Shown here: piece after piece, positions 8,849 through 17,115 of the stretch
Position numbering within the stretch: position 1 is the stretch's first letter
Layout of the letters: every line of letters starts with the position of its first letter
NCBI RefSeq assembly: GCF_963678845.1
Contig: NZ_OY787468.1
Coordinates: 372,001 to 436,000 of the forward strand
Length of the DNA: 64,000 bases
Source of the DNA: an uncultured Bacteroides sp.
GTDB lineage: Bacteria > Bacteroidota > Bacteroidia > Bacteroidales > Bacteroidaceae
Direction of reading: 5' to 3'
Position numbers and translations under genes: made by a program
Notes under the pieces: generated by a model
What the model was told of the DNA's origin: nothing
Seen by the model: only the letters and a program-made list of their open reading frames with translations
Databases searched by the model: none

Positions 8849-11638
8849 TTAAACTACAATATTTACAATTTTCTTAGGAACAATAATTACTTTCTTTATT
8901 GGTTTGCCATCAATCCATTTAATAGCACTTTCTGTTCCTAAAACAGTTTCCTGAATGGTGTTATTGTCAGCATCAGCTGCAAATTCCATATTAAAGCGAG
9001 CTTTACCGTTGAAGGAAATAGTGTAGTTTACAACATCTTCTTTCAGATAATCTTCATTGAATGCTGGCCATTGAGCATCGCAAACTGAAGTTGTGTTACC
9101 CAAAGCAGCCCATAACTCTTCACTGATATGAGGAGCGAACGGAGCCAAAAGAACTATTAGATGACTTAGTATCTCTTTCTTGTTACATTTCAGTGTAGAA
9201 AGTTCATTTACACAAATCATAAATGCACTTACTGAAGTGTTATAAGAGAATTGTTCAATATCACCGGATACTTTCTTTATCAGTTTATGAAGAGATTTAA
9301 GTTCTTCTTTTGTTGCTGGTTCGTCATTAACAATGTATTCTCCTACTTTGTTGTAGAATAAAGCCCAGAACTTGCGGATAAAACGATGAACACCGTCGAT
9401 ACCGTTAGTATCCCATGGTTTTGATTGCTCAACAGGGCCGAGGAACATTTCATACATTCTCAATGTATCTGCACCATATTTCTCAACAATCATATCAGGA
9501 TTAACCACGTTGAACATAGATTTACTCATCTTCTCAACTGCCCATCCACAGATGTATTTACCATCCTCTAGAATAAACTCAGCAGTTTTGTATTCAGGCA
9601 ACCAGTTTTTAAAGGCTTCCAGATCAAGAATGTCGTTGCTTACAATATTTACGTCCACATGTAGCGGAGTTACTTCGTATTGATCTTTCAGATTCAGCGA
9701 AACAAATTTATTTGTATTCTTTATACGATATACAAAATTACTTCTTCCCTGAATCATTCCCTGATTAATCAGTTTTTGGAATGGCTCTTCTTTGATAGAT
9801 ACACCTACATCGTGAAGGAATTTATTCCAGAAACGAGAATAGATCAAGTGACCTGTTGCATGTTCTGTTCCACCCACATAAAGGTCTACGTTTTGCCAGT
9901 AAGCATTTGCCTTTGTAGAAACTAAAGCTTCTGTATTATGCGGATCCATGTAGCGCAGATAGTATGCACTTGATCCGGCAAATCCTGGCATAGTATTCAG
10001 TTCAAGCTGGTAACCTTCTTCTGTTTTCCAGTTCTTTGCACGGCCAAGAGGTGGTTCACCTGTTTCGGTTGGAAGGAACTTATCAACTTCAGGAAGTTCA
10101 AGTGGAAGCTTGCTTTCATCAAGCATATAAGGCATTCCATCCTTGTAATACACAGGGAATGGCTCGCCCCAATAGCGCTGACGGGAGAAGATAGCGTCGC
10201 GAAGACGGAAGTTCACCTTCACCTTTCCCAGGTTTGTTTCCTTGATATATATTTTTGTTTTGGCAATTGCCTCTTTTATAGTCAGTCCGTTTAATACTAA
10301 ACCGCCTTCAACTGCATCTTCCTTGCGCGGTGAATTCATCATGATTCCTTCTTTTGCATCGAAGCTTTCTTCAGAAACATCGCATCCTTCAATTAACGGA
10401 CGAATTTCCAAACCGAAATGTTTTGCAAAAGCATAGTCACGGCTATCGTGAGCAGGCACAGCCATGATGGCTCCTGTTCCGTATCCTGCCAATACATAAT
10501 CGCTGATCCACACTGGGATAGCTTCTCTTGTCAAAGGATTAATAGCATACGATCCTGAGAATACGCCGGTTACTCTACGGTCTGCTATACGTTCACGTTC
10601 GGTTCTTTTCTTTGTAGCATCAAGATAAGCCTGAACTTCAGCTTTCTGGTCGGCAGTAGTCAGTTGAGCTACCAGTTCGCTTTCAGGAGCCAATACCATG
10701 AAAGTAACTCCGAAGATAGTATCCGCACGAGTGGTAAAGATGGTAAATTCAAGATCGGAATCTTTCACGTTGAATTTCATTTCAGCACCCTCACTCCTAC
10801 CAATCCAGTTCTTTTGAGTCTCTTTCAGTGAATCTGTCCAGTTTAAAGTTTCCAGTCCGTCAAGCAAACGTTGTGCATAAGCTGAAACACGAAGACACCA
10901 CTGGCGCATCACTTTTTGAATTACTGGATGACCGCCGCGTTCTGAAACACCATCAACCACTTCATCATTGGCTAATACGGTTCCAAGTGCCGGACACCAG
11001 TTAACCATTGTATCGCCTAAGTAAGCAATCCGGTAGTTTAATAATATTGTTTGCTGTTCTTTTTCGTTTTTAGCTTTCCACTCTTCTGCAGTAAATGAAA
11101 GTTCTTCTCCGCAAGCGGCGCTTAGTCCTTCAGTTCCTGTTGCCTCAAATCTTTTGATAAGATCGGCAATTGGAGTTGCTTTCTTTGCATCTTTATCGTA
11201 ATAATGACTGAACATTTGCTGGAAAGCCCACTGAGTCCACTTGTAGTAATCAGGTTCGCAAGTGCGTACTTCCCTACTCCAGTCAAATGAAAATCCTATT
11301 TTATCTAATTGTTCGCGGTAGCGATTAATATTGTTTACGGTAGTTATTGCAGGGTGCTGACCGGTTTGGATGGCATATTGTTCGGCTGGCAGACCGTAAG
11401 CGTCATATCCCATTGGGTTAAGAACATTAAAGCCTTGCAGACGTTTGTAACGGGCATAGATATCAGAAGCAATGTATCCTAGTGGATGGCCAACGTGCAG
11501 TCCTGCGCCCGATGGATAAGGAAACATATTGAGTACATAAAATTTCTTTTTTGATTCGTCTTCCGTTACCTGATAGGTTTTCTCTTCAACCCATCTTTTT
11601 TGCCATTTTTTCTCAATCTCCCTGAAATTATATTCCAT
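8849..11638 (-). CDS. leuS: Leucyl-tRNA synthetase
   Basis: A 929-residue class Ia synthetase that charges tRNA-Leu. The HIGH-type motif is HVGH at 48-51 within PYPSGAGLHVGH, the KMSKS loop is intact near residue 700 (KMSKSMFNV), and the editing CP1 domain is present between them (TTRADTIFG near 300, then GTGAIMAVPAHDSRD). The C-terminus holds the anticodon-binding helices and the short ubiquitin-like end. Length is typical of Bacteroides. On the minus strand a -7 box (CAAAGATA at 11697-11704, reading TATCTTTG) lies about 60 bases upstream. It heads an apparent leuS-yitT-rdgB-porZ run. Confidence 0.98.
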   Translation of the reverse strand: MEYNFREIEKKWQKRWVEEKTYQVTEDESKKKFYVLNMFPYPSGAGLHVGHPLGYIASDIYARYKRLQGFNVLNPMGYDAYGLPAEQYAIQTGQHPAITTVNNINRYREQLDKIGFSFDWSREVRTCEPDYYKWTQWAFQQMFSHYYDKDAKKATPIADLIKRFEATGTEGLSAACGEELSFTAEEWKAKNEKEQQTILLNYRIAYLGDTMVNWCPALGTVLANDEVVDGVSERGGHPVIQKVMRQWCLRVSAYAQRLLDGLETLNWTDSLKETQKNWIGRSEGAEMKFNVKDSDLEFTIFTTRADTIFGVTFMVLAPESELVAQLTTADQKAEVQAYLDATKKRTERERIADRRVTGVFSGSYAINPLTREAIPVWISDYVLAGYGTGAIMAVPAHDSRDYAFAKHFGLEIRPLIEGCDVSEESFDAKEGIMMNSPRKEDAVEGGLVLNGLTIKEAIAKTKIYIKETNLGKVKVNFRLRDAIFSRQRYWGEPFPVYYKDGMPYMLDESKLPLELPEVDKFLPTETGEPPLGRAKNWKTEEGYQLELNTMPGFAGSSAYYLRYMDPHNTEALVSTKANAYWQNVDLYVGGTEHATGHLIYSRFWNKFLHDVGVSIKEEPFQKLINQGMIQGRSNFVYRIKNTNKFVSLNLKDQYEVTPLHVDVNIVSNDILDLEAFKNWLPEYKTAEFILEDGKYICGWAVEKMSKSMFNVVNPDMIVEKYGADTLRMYEMFLGPVEQSKPWDTNGIDGVHRFIRKFWALFYNKVGEYIVNDEPATKEELKSLHKLIKKVSGDIEQFSYNTSVSAFMICVNELSTLKCNKKEILSHLIVLLAPFAPHISEELWAALGNTTSVCDAQWPAFNEDYLKEDVVNYTISFNGKARFNMEFAADADNNTIQETVLGTESAIKWIDGKPIKKVIIVPKKIVNIVV

Positions 11639-11696
11639 AGCGATATTCTTTTATCTTAGTATGTTAATTAATTACGTATTATATACTTTAAGTGGA

Positions 11697-11704
11697 CAAA
11701 GATA
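11697..11704 (-). promoter_or_regulatory. -7 promoter box of leuS
   Basis: The plus-strand CAAAGATA reads TATCTTTG on the minus strand and fits TAnnTTTG. It lies 58 bases before the leuS ATG. No clear TTTG box is seen at 19-21 bp. Confidence 0.45.
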
Positions 11705-11805
11705 ATGAAAGATAAGCTTATTTGGCATTTCTTTCGGCAATTTCTTGATGGTTTTAGAGTTTATCCTCAGTGGCTTTTTAATCTTATTAGAATGGTTTTA
11801 ATGTT

Positions 11806-11881
11806 CTTGTACAGAAGAATGTAATCTTCTGTACAAAACATTGTTTTCTTTTGTACAGAAGATTACATTCTTCTGTACAAG
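11806..11881. repeat. Intergenic repeat cluster B: four alternating copies of TTGTACAGAAGA
   Basis: Copies lie at 11807-11818 (+), 11825-11836 (-), 11851-11862 (+) and 11869-11880 (-). Each adjacent pair is a perfect 12-bp hairpin with a 6-base loop (ATGTAA, TTACAT). The whole is a perfect 33-base inverted repeat (11806-11838 against 11849-11881), and the two hairpins are offset by exactly 44 bases. It lies in the 332-base divergent gap between leuS and the next gene; the rest of that gap holds only the two promoter boxes. Confidence 0.9.
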
Positions 11882-11938
11882 ATGTTTTTAAGCATTCAAA
11901 TATTTTTAGAAAATTGTTATAAATATAAAAATAAATTA

Positions 11939-11946
11939 TATCTTTG
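11939..11946 (+). promoter_or_regulatory. -7 promoter box of the 311-residue membrane protein gene
   Basis: TATCTTTG fits TAnnTTTG, 24 bases before the ATG at 11971. A partial upstream box (ATTG at 11913-11916) sits 22 bp away, slightly longer than the usual 19-21. Confidence 0.5.
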
Positions 11947-11970
11947 TAATAATCCAAATACCTTGATATT

Positions 11971-12906
11971 ATGAAAACAGTAACCCTTTATCTTGGTAAG
12001 AAATACAGGCTATTCTGGGTAGTCGTACTTCTATTATCATGTGTTCTTCTATTCGCTATTATTGAAGAATACCTTATTATGATTTATCTATATTTTTTCT
12101 TGTTGTTTCCACTCTTGTTTTATGGGTTTTCAAAGGGGATAGGGAAGATAGCTCTTAAAGATGATATGATACATATTTTCAATCTTTTTGCTCTTACAAA
12201 AGCTAAAGTTCCATTGAATGACCTCAAAGGATTTGAATTTATGCGAGATTACTATTTTTGTGTCAAAAAGGGTAGGGGAAGATATCTGGGAATAAGTGGT
12301 CCTACTGTTATTATATTTCATTATAAGTCCGGTGAAAGAAAAGCATTCTCTTTATTTGGTTTTCATCACATAATGGTTATACTTAACTACTTGAAAGATA
12401 ATAATATTCCATTTATGAATTACAAACCTGTAACTTCAACAGGTTCAAAGGTGAAGGTTTCCACATATCAAAAGTCGGGTATGCAGGAATTCGCTACAGT
12501 AGTCTTACCAATTATTGTTCTCGCTTTTATTTTGGCATTTACAGTTTATCTTTATATTACTGAATATAGTGATCAGTTGTTTCATGTTTTACTTTGTTTT
12601 TTGCCTTTTATGTTGTATTTCATCTATACATATTGGGAAAGAATGTATTACATTAAAATTAAAGATGAATCATTTACAATACGTAATTTGATAGGAAGAA
12701 AGAGCTGGGGATTCAATTATAGTGAAACTTTGAAAGTATCCTTCGGTTCTAGTCTTGGAAAAGGCACTTTTCTTTACATAGAGATACTCAATAAAGATTA
12801 TAAGTATTATCAGTTTCCTTTAGATATGCTTCCAAAGAAGGATGTCAATGAAATTATAAAGATAATGAAAGAAAAGGGAGTAGATGCCACTTCAGAGTGT
12901 TGTTGA
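11971..12906 (+). CDS. Membrane protein with two tandem TM-pair plus PH-like units
   Basis: A 311-residue protein that I do not recognise as a named family. It looks like an internal duplication. Each half has a pair of hydrophobic helices (about residues 13-55 and 173-215) followed by a small beta-rich domain of the bacterial PH type: KIALKDDMIHIFNLF...VPLNDLKGFEF in the first half and YIKIKDESFTIRNLI...FNYSETLKVSF in the second. Both end in an amphipathic helix ending in a similar motif (LKDNNI, MKEKGV). It lies between leuS and mutS with its own promoter. A role at the inner membrane is inferred from topology only. Confidence 0.65.
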   Translation: MKTVTLYLGKKYRLFWVVVLLLSCVLLFAIIEEYLIMIYLYFFLLFPLLFYGFSKGIGKIALKDDMIHIFNLFALTKAKVPLNDLKGFEFMRDYYFCVKKGRGRYLGISGPTVIIFHYKSGERKAFSLFGFHHIMVILNYLKDNNIPFMNYKPVTSTGSKVKVSTYQKSGMQEFATVVLPIIVLAFILAFTVYLYITEYSDQLFHVLLCFLPFMLYFIYTYWERMYYIKIKDESFTIRNLIGRKSWGFNYSETLKVSFGSSLGKGTFLYIEILNKDYKYYQFPLDMLPKKDVNEIIKIMKEKGVDATSECC

Positions 12907-12973
12907 TACTTACAAACATCAATAATTATACAACTTTACACTTTTGACATCTGCTTTTCTTCCTAAAAAGAAC

Positions 12974-12981
12974 TATATTTG
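12974..12981 (+). promoter_or_regulatory. -7 promoter box of mutS
   Basis: TATATTTG fits TAnnTTTG and lies 34 bases before the GTG start at 13016. It falls inside the frame extension that a TTG at 12944 would add, which argues against that earlier start. Confidence 0.45.
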
Positions 12982-13015
12982 CGCTTATTATTCATTAAAA
13001 AAAGAGGAATTTACC

Positions 13016-15631
13016 GTGGCAAATGATATAGTTCTTACCCCCATGATGAAGCAGTTTCTAGACTTAAAGGCGAAACACCCCGATGCGGTGATGCTTTTTC
13101 GTTGCGGAGACTTTTATGAAACTTATTCCGACGATGCAGTAGTGGCTGCAGAAATACTTGGGATCACTTTAACTAAAAGAGCTAATGGACAAGGCAAATC
13201 TGTAGAGATGGCGGGCTTTCCCCATCATGCACTTGATACATACTTGCCCAAACTAATCAGAGCGGGCAAAAGAGTTGCTATCTGTGACCAGTTGGAAGAT
13301 CCTAAAACGACTAAGAAACTTGTGAAACGGGGTATTACCGAACTGGTTACTCCTGGAGTTTCCATTAATGATAACGTTCTCAACTACAAAGAAAATAACT
13401 TCCTTGCGGCTGTTCATTTCGGTAAGAATGAATGCGGTATAGCTTTTCTTGATATCTCAACAGGAGAGTTCCTCACAGCTGAGGGGCCGTTCGATTATAT
13501 TGATAAGCTTTTAAATAATTTTGCTCCTAAAGAAGTTCTTTTTGAACGGAGCAGGAGAGGGATGTTTGAAGGTAATTTTGGGAATAAATTCTTTACCTTC
13601 GAGCTGGAAGATTGGGTATTTACTGAATCCAGCGCCCGTGAACGACTTCTGAAACACTTTGAAACCAACAATCTTAAGGGCTTTGGTGTGGAGCATCTGA
13701 AGAACGGAATCATTGCTTCCGGAGCTATTCTTCAGTACCTGGATATGACTCAACACACACAGATAGGGCATATCACTTCACTTTCCCGCATTGAAGAAGA
13801 CCGCTATGTGCGGTTAGATAAATATACTGTGCGTAGTCTGGAGTTGATATCCAGTATGAACGAAGGCGGCAAAAGTCTTCTAAATGTTATCGATAGGACT
13901 ATCAGTCCTATGGGAGCCCGCATGTTAAAGCGTTGGATGGTCTTTCCGTTGAAGGACGAAAAGCCAATTAACGACCGCCTTAACGTAGTGGAATATTTCT
14001 TCCGTGAGCCGGAATTCAAGGAACTTATAGAAGAACAGCTTCATTTGATAGGCGATTTAGAGAGAATTATCTCGAAAGTAGCTGTAGGACGCGTTTCTCC
14101 TCGTGAAGTTGTGCAGCTGAAAGTGGCTTTGCAAGCCATTGAACCGATAAAAGAAGCTTGCCTGAATGCCGATAATCCGAGTCTGAATAGGATAGGAGAC
14201 CAGTTAAATCTCTGTCTCTCCATCAGAGATAAAATAGACAAGGAGGTAAACAATGATCCTCCGCTGTTAATTAATAAAGGCGGCGTAATTAAAAACGGGG
14301 TGAATGCCGAATTGGATGAATTACGTAAAATAGCTTATTCAGGGAAAGACTATCTGTTGCAGATTCAACAACGGGAGAGTGAACTGACGGGCATTCCAAG
14401 TTTGAAGATTGCCTATAATAACGTATTTGGATACTTCATTGAAGTGAGAAATGCTCACAAGGATAAGGTTCCTCAGGAGTGGATTCGCAAACAAACATTG
14501 GTGAATGCCGAGCGTTATATCACTCAGGAGCTCAAGGAGTATGAAGAGAAAATATTGGGAGCAGAGGATAAAATTATGGTTATTGAGACCAGACTTTATA
14601 ATGAATTGGTTCTTTCGCTAAGTGAATATATTCCGGCAATACAGATTAATGCTAATCAGATAGCACGCGTTGATTGTCTTCTATCATTTGCTAACGTTGC
14701 AGCGGAGAACAAATACATTCGTCCGGTGATTGAGGATAATGATGTGCTGGAGATAAAGCAGGGAAGACATCCGGTTATCGAGAAACAACTTCCCATTGGT
14801 GAGAAATATATTGCAAACGACGTTACAATAGATACCGAGCATCAGCAAATCATTATCATTACTGGTCCGAACATGGCTGGTAAATCGGCTTTGCTGCGCC
14901 AGACTGCCTTGATTACTCTACTGGCTCAGATAGGAAGTTTCGTTCCTGCCGAGAGTGCCCATATAGGCCTTGTAGATAAAATATTCACCCGAGTAGGAGC
15001 AAGCGATAACATCTCGGTGGGAGAGTCTACTTTCATGGTTGAAATGAACGAGGCGGCCGATATATTAAATAACATTTCACCGCGAAGTCTGGTTCTGTTT
15101 GATGAGCTGGGACGCGGAACTTCCACTTATGATGGTATATCTATTGCCTGGGCCATTGTGGAATATATCCATGAGCACCCCAAAGCAAGGGCAAGAACAT
15201 TGTTTGCCACCCACTATCATGAGCTCAATGAAATGGAAAAGTCCTTCAAGCGAATTAAGAATTATAACGTTTCAGTGAAGGAAGTTGATAATAAAGTAAT
15301 CTTCCTTCGTAAGCTCGAACGAGGTGGGAGTGAGCACTCCTTTGGTATCCATGTAGCAAAGATGGCGGGTATGCCAAAAAGTATAGTGAAACGATCTAAT
15401 GATATACTTCTTAAACTGGAGTCTGATAACCGTAAGAAAGGAATTTCAGGCAAACATCTGTCCGAAGTCAGAGAGAACAGAGAAGGGATGCAGCTCAATT
15501 TCTTCCAGCTTGACGATCCAATCCTTTGCCAGATAAGGGATGAGATTCTGAATCTTGATGTGAATAATCTTACTCCTTTGGAGGCTTTGAATAAGCTGAA
15601 TGATATTAAGAAGATTGTGAAAGGAAAATAA
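13016..15631 (+). CDS. mutS: DNA mismatch repair protein MutS
   Basis: Recognises mismatches and small loops in DNA and starts repair with MutL. With the GTG start at 13016 it has 871 residues, beginning VANDIVLTPMMKQ. The mismatch-contacting Phe-x-Glu is in CGDFYETY near residue 30. The ATPase has Walker A (GPNMAGKSALLR), Walker B with signature (LFDELGRGTSTYDG) and the ATHYHEL switch. The C-terminus (LTPLEALNKLNDIKKIV) is the usual dimerisation tail. The frame runs back to a TTG at 12944, but those 24 residues do not resemble the family, and AAAGAGGAA lies just before the GTG. The gene ends at a strong bidirectional terminator. Confidence 0.97.
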   Translation: MANDIVLTPMMKQFLDLKAKHPDAVMLFRCGDFYETYSDDAVVAAEILGITLTKRANGQGKSVEMAGFPHHALDTYLPKLIRAGKRVAICDQLEDPKTTKKLVKRGITELVTPGVSINDNVLNYKENNFLAAVHFGKNECGIAFLDISTGEFLTAEGPFDYIDKLLNNFAPKEVLFERSRRGMFEGNFGNKFFTFELEDWVFTESSARERLLKHFETNNLKGFGVEHLKNGIIASGAILQYLDMTQHTQIGHITSLSRIEEDRYVRLDKYTVRSLELISSMNEGGKSLLNVIDRTISPMGARMLKRWMVFPLKDEKPINDRLNVVEYFFREPEFKELIEEQLHLIGDLERIISKVAVGRVSPREVVQLKVALQAIEPIKEACLNADNPSLNRIGDQLNLCLSIRDKIDKEVNNDPPLLINKGGVIKNGVNAELDELRKIAYSGKDYLLQIQQRESELTGIPSLKIAYNNVFGYFIEVRNAHKDKVPQEWIRKQTLVNAERYITQELKEYEEKILGAEDKIMVIETRLYNELVLSLSEYIPAIQINANQIARVDCLLSFANVAAENKYIRPVIEDNDVLEIKQGRHPVIEKQLPIGEKYIANDVTIDTEHQQIIIITGPNMAGKSALLRQTALITLLAQIGSFVPAESAHIGLVDKIFTRVGASDNISVGESTFMVEMNEAADILNNISPRSLVLFDELGRGTSTYDGISIAWAIVEYIHEHPKARARTLFATHYHELNEMEKSFKRIKNYNVSVKEVDNKVIFLRKLERGGSEHSFGIHVAKMAGMPKSIVKRSNDILLKLESDNRKKGISGKHLSEVRENREGMQLNFFQLDDPILCQIRDEILNLDVNNLTPLEALNKLNDIKKIVKGK

Positions 15632-15694
15632 ACCAAAGGCAAAAAACTTTTTTAAAGCAAGCACTCTCGCTAAAAAAAGTAATAGATATTATTA

Positions 15695-15742
15695 AAAACA
15701 AAAAGAGATTCTATCAAATTTGAAAGAATCTCTTTTTGTTTT
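15695..15742. terminator. Bidirectional terminator after mutS and the CsgG operon
   Basis: An 18-base inverted repeat (15695-15712 with 15725-15742; core AAAAAGAGATTCT) around a 12-base loop. The arms begin with A and end with T runs, so it can act on both strands. It lies between two convergent transcripts. Confidence 0.85.
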
Positions 15743-15743
15743 G

Positions 15744-16427
15744 TTATTTCTTTACTGTAGCTTTAAATTCCTTATCGCCTGCTGGTGTAATCTGATCTTT
15801 TTCAAAGGTACTTCTATACCTTCCGTCAGGTAAATCGCGGAGAGAGAAGTTATTGCAACTCCTGGCAGCTACTACTTTATCGGTTGCAGCTGTTGTTATT
15901 GCCGAAGCAGCCATATCAACTAAAGCTCCTAAAAGACCTCCGCTACCTGAATTAATACTCAGGTCAACGGTTAATACGCCTTTTCTGTTAAAGAGAACCT
16001 CATTGTTTGCTGTAGATTTTAGCAGATACTCTATTTCTACCGTAATGGTGTTTCCTAGTGTAGACTTATCCCATCGGTTGATGATAGTGAAAAGTGCCGC
16101 GTCTGCTCCAAAAACTTCATGAAATTTACTAAGATTGCTCTCTAAGAACATTTCTGAATCATAGGCACTTTCGCTTTTAAGTGTCTCCATTGCCAGAAAA
16201 GGAGAGATAACATAATATCCTTTTTCGCATAATGGAACAGCCAAAGATGAGTAAAAATATTCTTTAGCTTCCACATTAACTGTACGGTTTATCGGAGGCA
16301 TAATGAGAATGCTTGTAGGCTTTTCTTCATACATCTTGGGATAATTATCTCCACGAGTGAAGTTCTTTGTCTCTCCGCATGAGGTAAGTAGGAGAATGCA
16401 CAGACTGAAATATATGATTTTTCTCAT
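15744..16427 (-). CDS. DUF799/GNA1162-family lipoprotein
   Basis: A 227-residue lipoprotein, last of four overlapping genes. The signal peptide ends with a lipobox (LLLTSCGE), so Cys17 would be lipidated. The mature part matches DUF799, the family of Neisseria GNA1162: the opening YPKMYEEKPTSILIMPPINR, the segment VPLCEKGYYVISP, and GADAALFTIINRWD. The fold of this family resembles the TolB N-terminal domain and CsgG partners. The start ATG overlaps the stop of the DUF4810 gene by 4 bases. Family members always travel with CsgG-like and DUF4810 proteins, and are thought to form an outer-membrane complex whose cargo is unknown. Confidence 0.85.
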   Translation of the reverse strand: MRKIIYFSLCILLLTSCGETKNFTRGDNYPKMYEEKPTSILIMPPINRTVNVEAKEYFYSSLAVPLCEKGYYVISPFLAMETLKSESAYDSEMFLESNLSKFHEVFGADAALFTIINRWDKSTLGNTITVEIEYLLKSTANNEVLFNRKGVLTVDLSINSGSGGLLGALVDMAASAITTAATDKVVAARSCNNFSLRDLPDGRYRSTFEKDQITPAGDKEFKATVKK

Positions 16428-16777
16428 TTTTCTACCATTTTAATGATTCTTTCAATAAACACCTTTGATTCAGGATAAGTTGTAATCTCGTTTTTCAACA
16501 TAGCTATTCCTTCTTCTTTTTTTCCTGTCTGAACAAGTAGGAAGCCATACTCGGCATAAGTTCCGGGAGGAACCACCTTACGAGTACTATTGCTTTGCAA
16601 AGCAATTAAATTCTCATAGGTTTTTAATAATGCTTGTGTACTTTCGGGCGTTTGTTTTTTGTAGTAGTTATACGAAGTCTTTTCGTAATCTTTCCATGAA
16701 TAAAGCGCACTTTCCTGAGTTACACAAGAGCTTAGTGACAAGATACAGCAAGCCACACAGATTAGTTTTATTTTCAT
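16424..16777 (-). CDS. DUF4810 lipoprotein
   Basis: A 117-residue lipoprotein with lipobox LSLSSCV (Cys18). The mature part starts LYSWKDYEKTSYNYYKK and has the short helical pair typical of DUF4810 (PPGTYAEYGFLLVQTGKKEEG), a single TPR-like repeat. It overlaps its upstream and downstream neighbours by 4 bases each (ATGA junctions), so translation is probably coupled. The family is found in the same operon with CsgG-like and DUF799 proteins in many Gram-negative bacteria. Its job is not established; a structural or periplasmic accessory role in an outer-membrane complex is inferred. Confidence 0.85.
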   Translation of the reverse strand: MKIKLICVACCILSLSSCVTQESALYSWKDYEKTSYNYYKKQTPESTQALLKTYENLIALQSNSTRKVVPPGTYAEYGFLLVQTGKKEEGIAMLKNEITTYPESKVFIERIIKMVEK

Positions 16778-17115
16778 GGCAATTGTATTTTTTTAGTTTC
16801 CTGAGCAGAGACAAATATCTCTTTTTCATAAATCACATTACCATTGTAAGATACCTTTAGGCTTCTTTTCCCTTTTGCAATGGCATACGTATTTCCCTTT
16901 ATAGTCCCTTTTTTCTCTTTAAGAACTTTGGCATTGAATGTTGTATGGTTGTCAATAGTTACCTGAACTTCTCCGTCGTAGCTCTCATTAGCTACAAATA
17001 ATAGATAGGCCTGATCTGGTAATCCTCTTTCCTGGCTGTAACTTCCTACTTTACAGCTTGTGAAAAGCGCGCAAATGCACACTAATAACAGAGCAATATA
17101 TTTTGTTTTCATCAT
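16774..17115 (-). CDS. Small lipoprotein of the CsgG operon
   Basis: A 113-residue protein with a lipobox (CALFTSCK). The mature part is short, beta-rich and basic (QVTIDNHTTFNAKVLKEKKG, KGKRSLKVSYNGNVIYEKEIFV) and ends QLP. It looks like a single beta-sandwich; I do not recognise a named family. It overlaps the CsgG-like gene and the DUF4810 gene by 4 bases each, so it belongs to the same operon and probably the same complex. It is not one of the usual members of the CsgG/DUF4810/DUF799 set that I know, and could be a lineage-specific addition. Confidence 0.7.
   Translation of the reverse strand: MMKTKYIALLLVCICALFTSCKVGSYSQERGLPDQAYLLFVANESYDGEVQVTIDNHTTFNAKVLKEKKGTIKGNTYAIAKGKRSLKVSYNGNVIYEKEIFVSAQETKKIQLP

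Noticed and set aside
12944..13015. N-terminal extension of mutS from a TTG start
   Set aside because: The 24 added residues do not resemble MutS, and a -7 box (12974-12981) lies inside them. The GTG at 13016 has AAAGAGGAA upstream and gives the family N-terminus.
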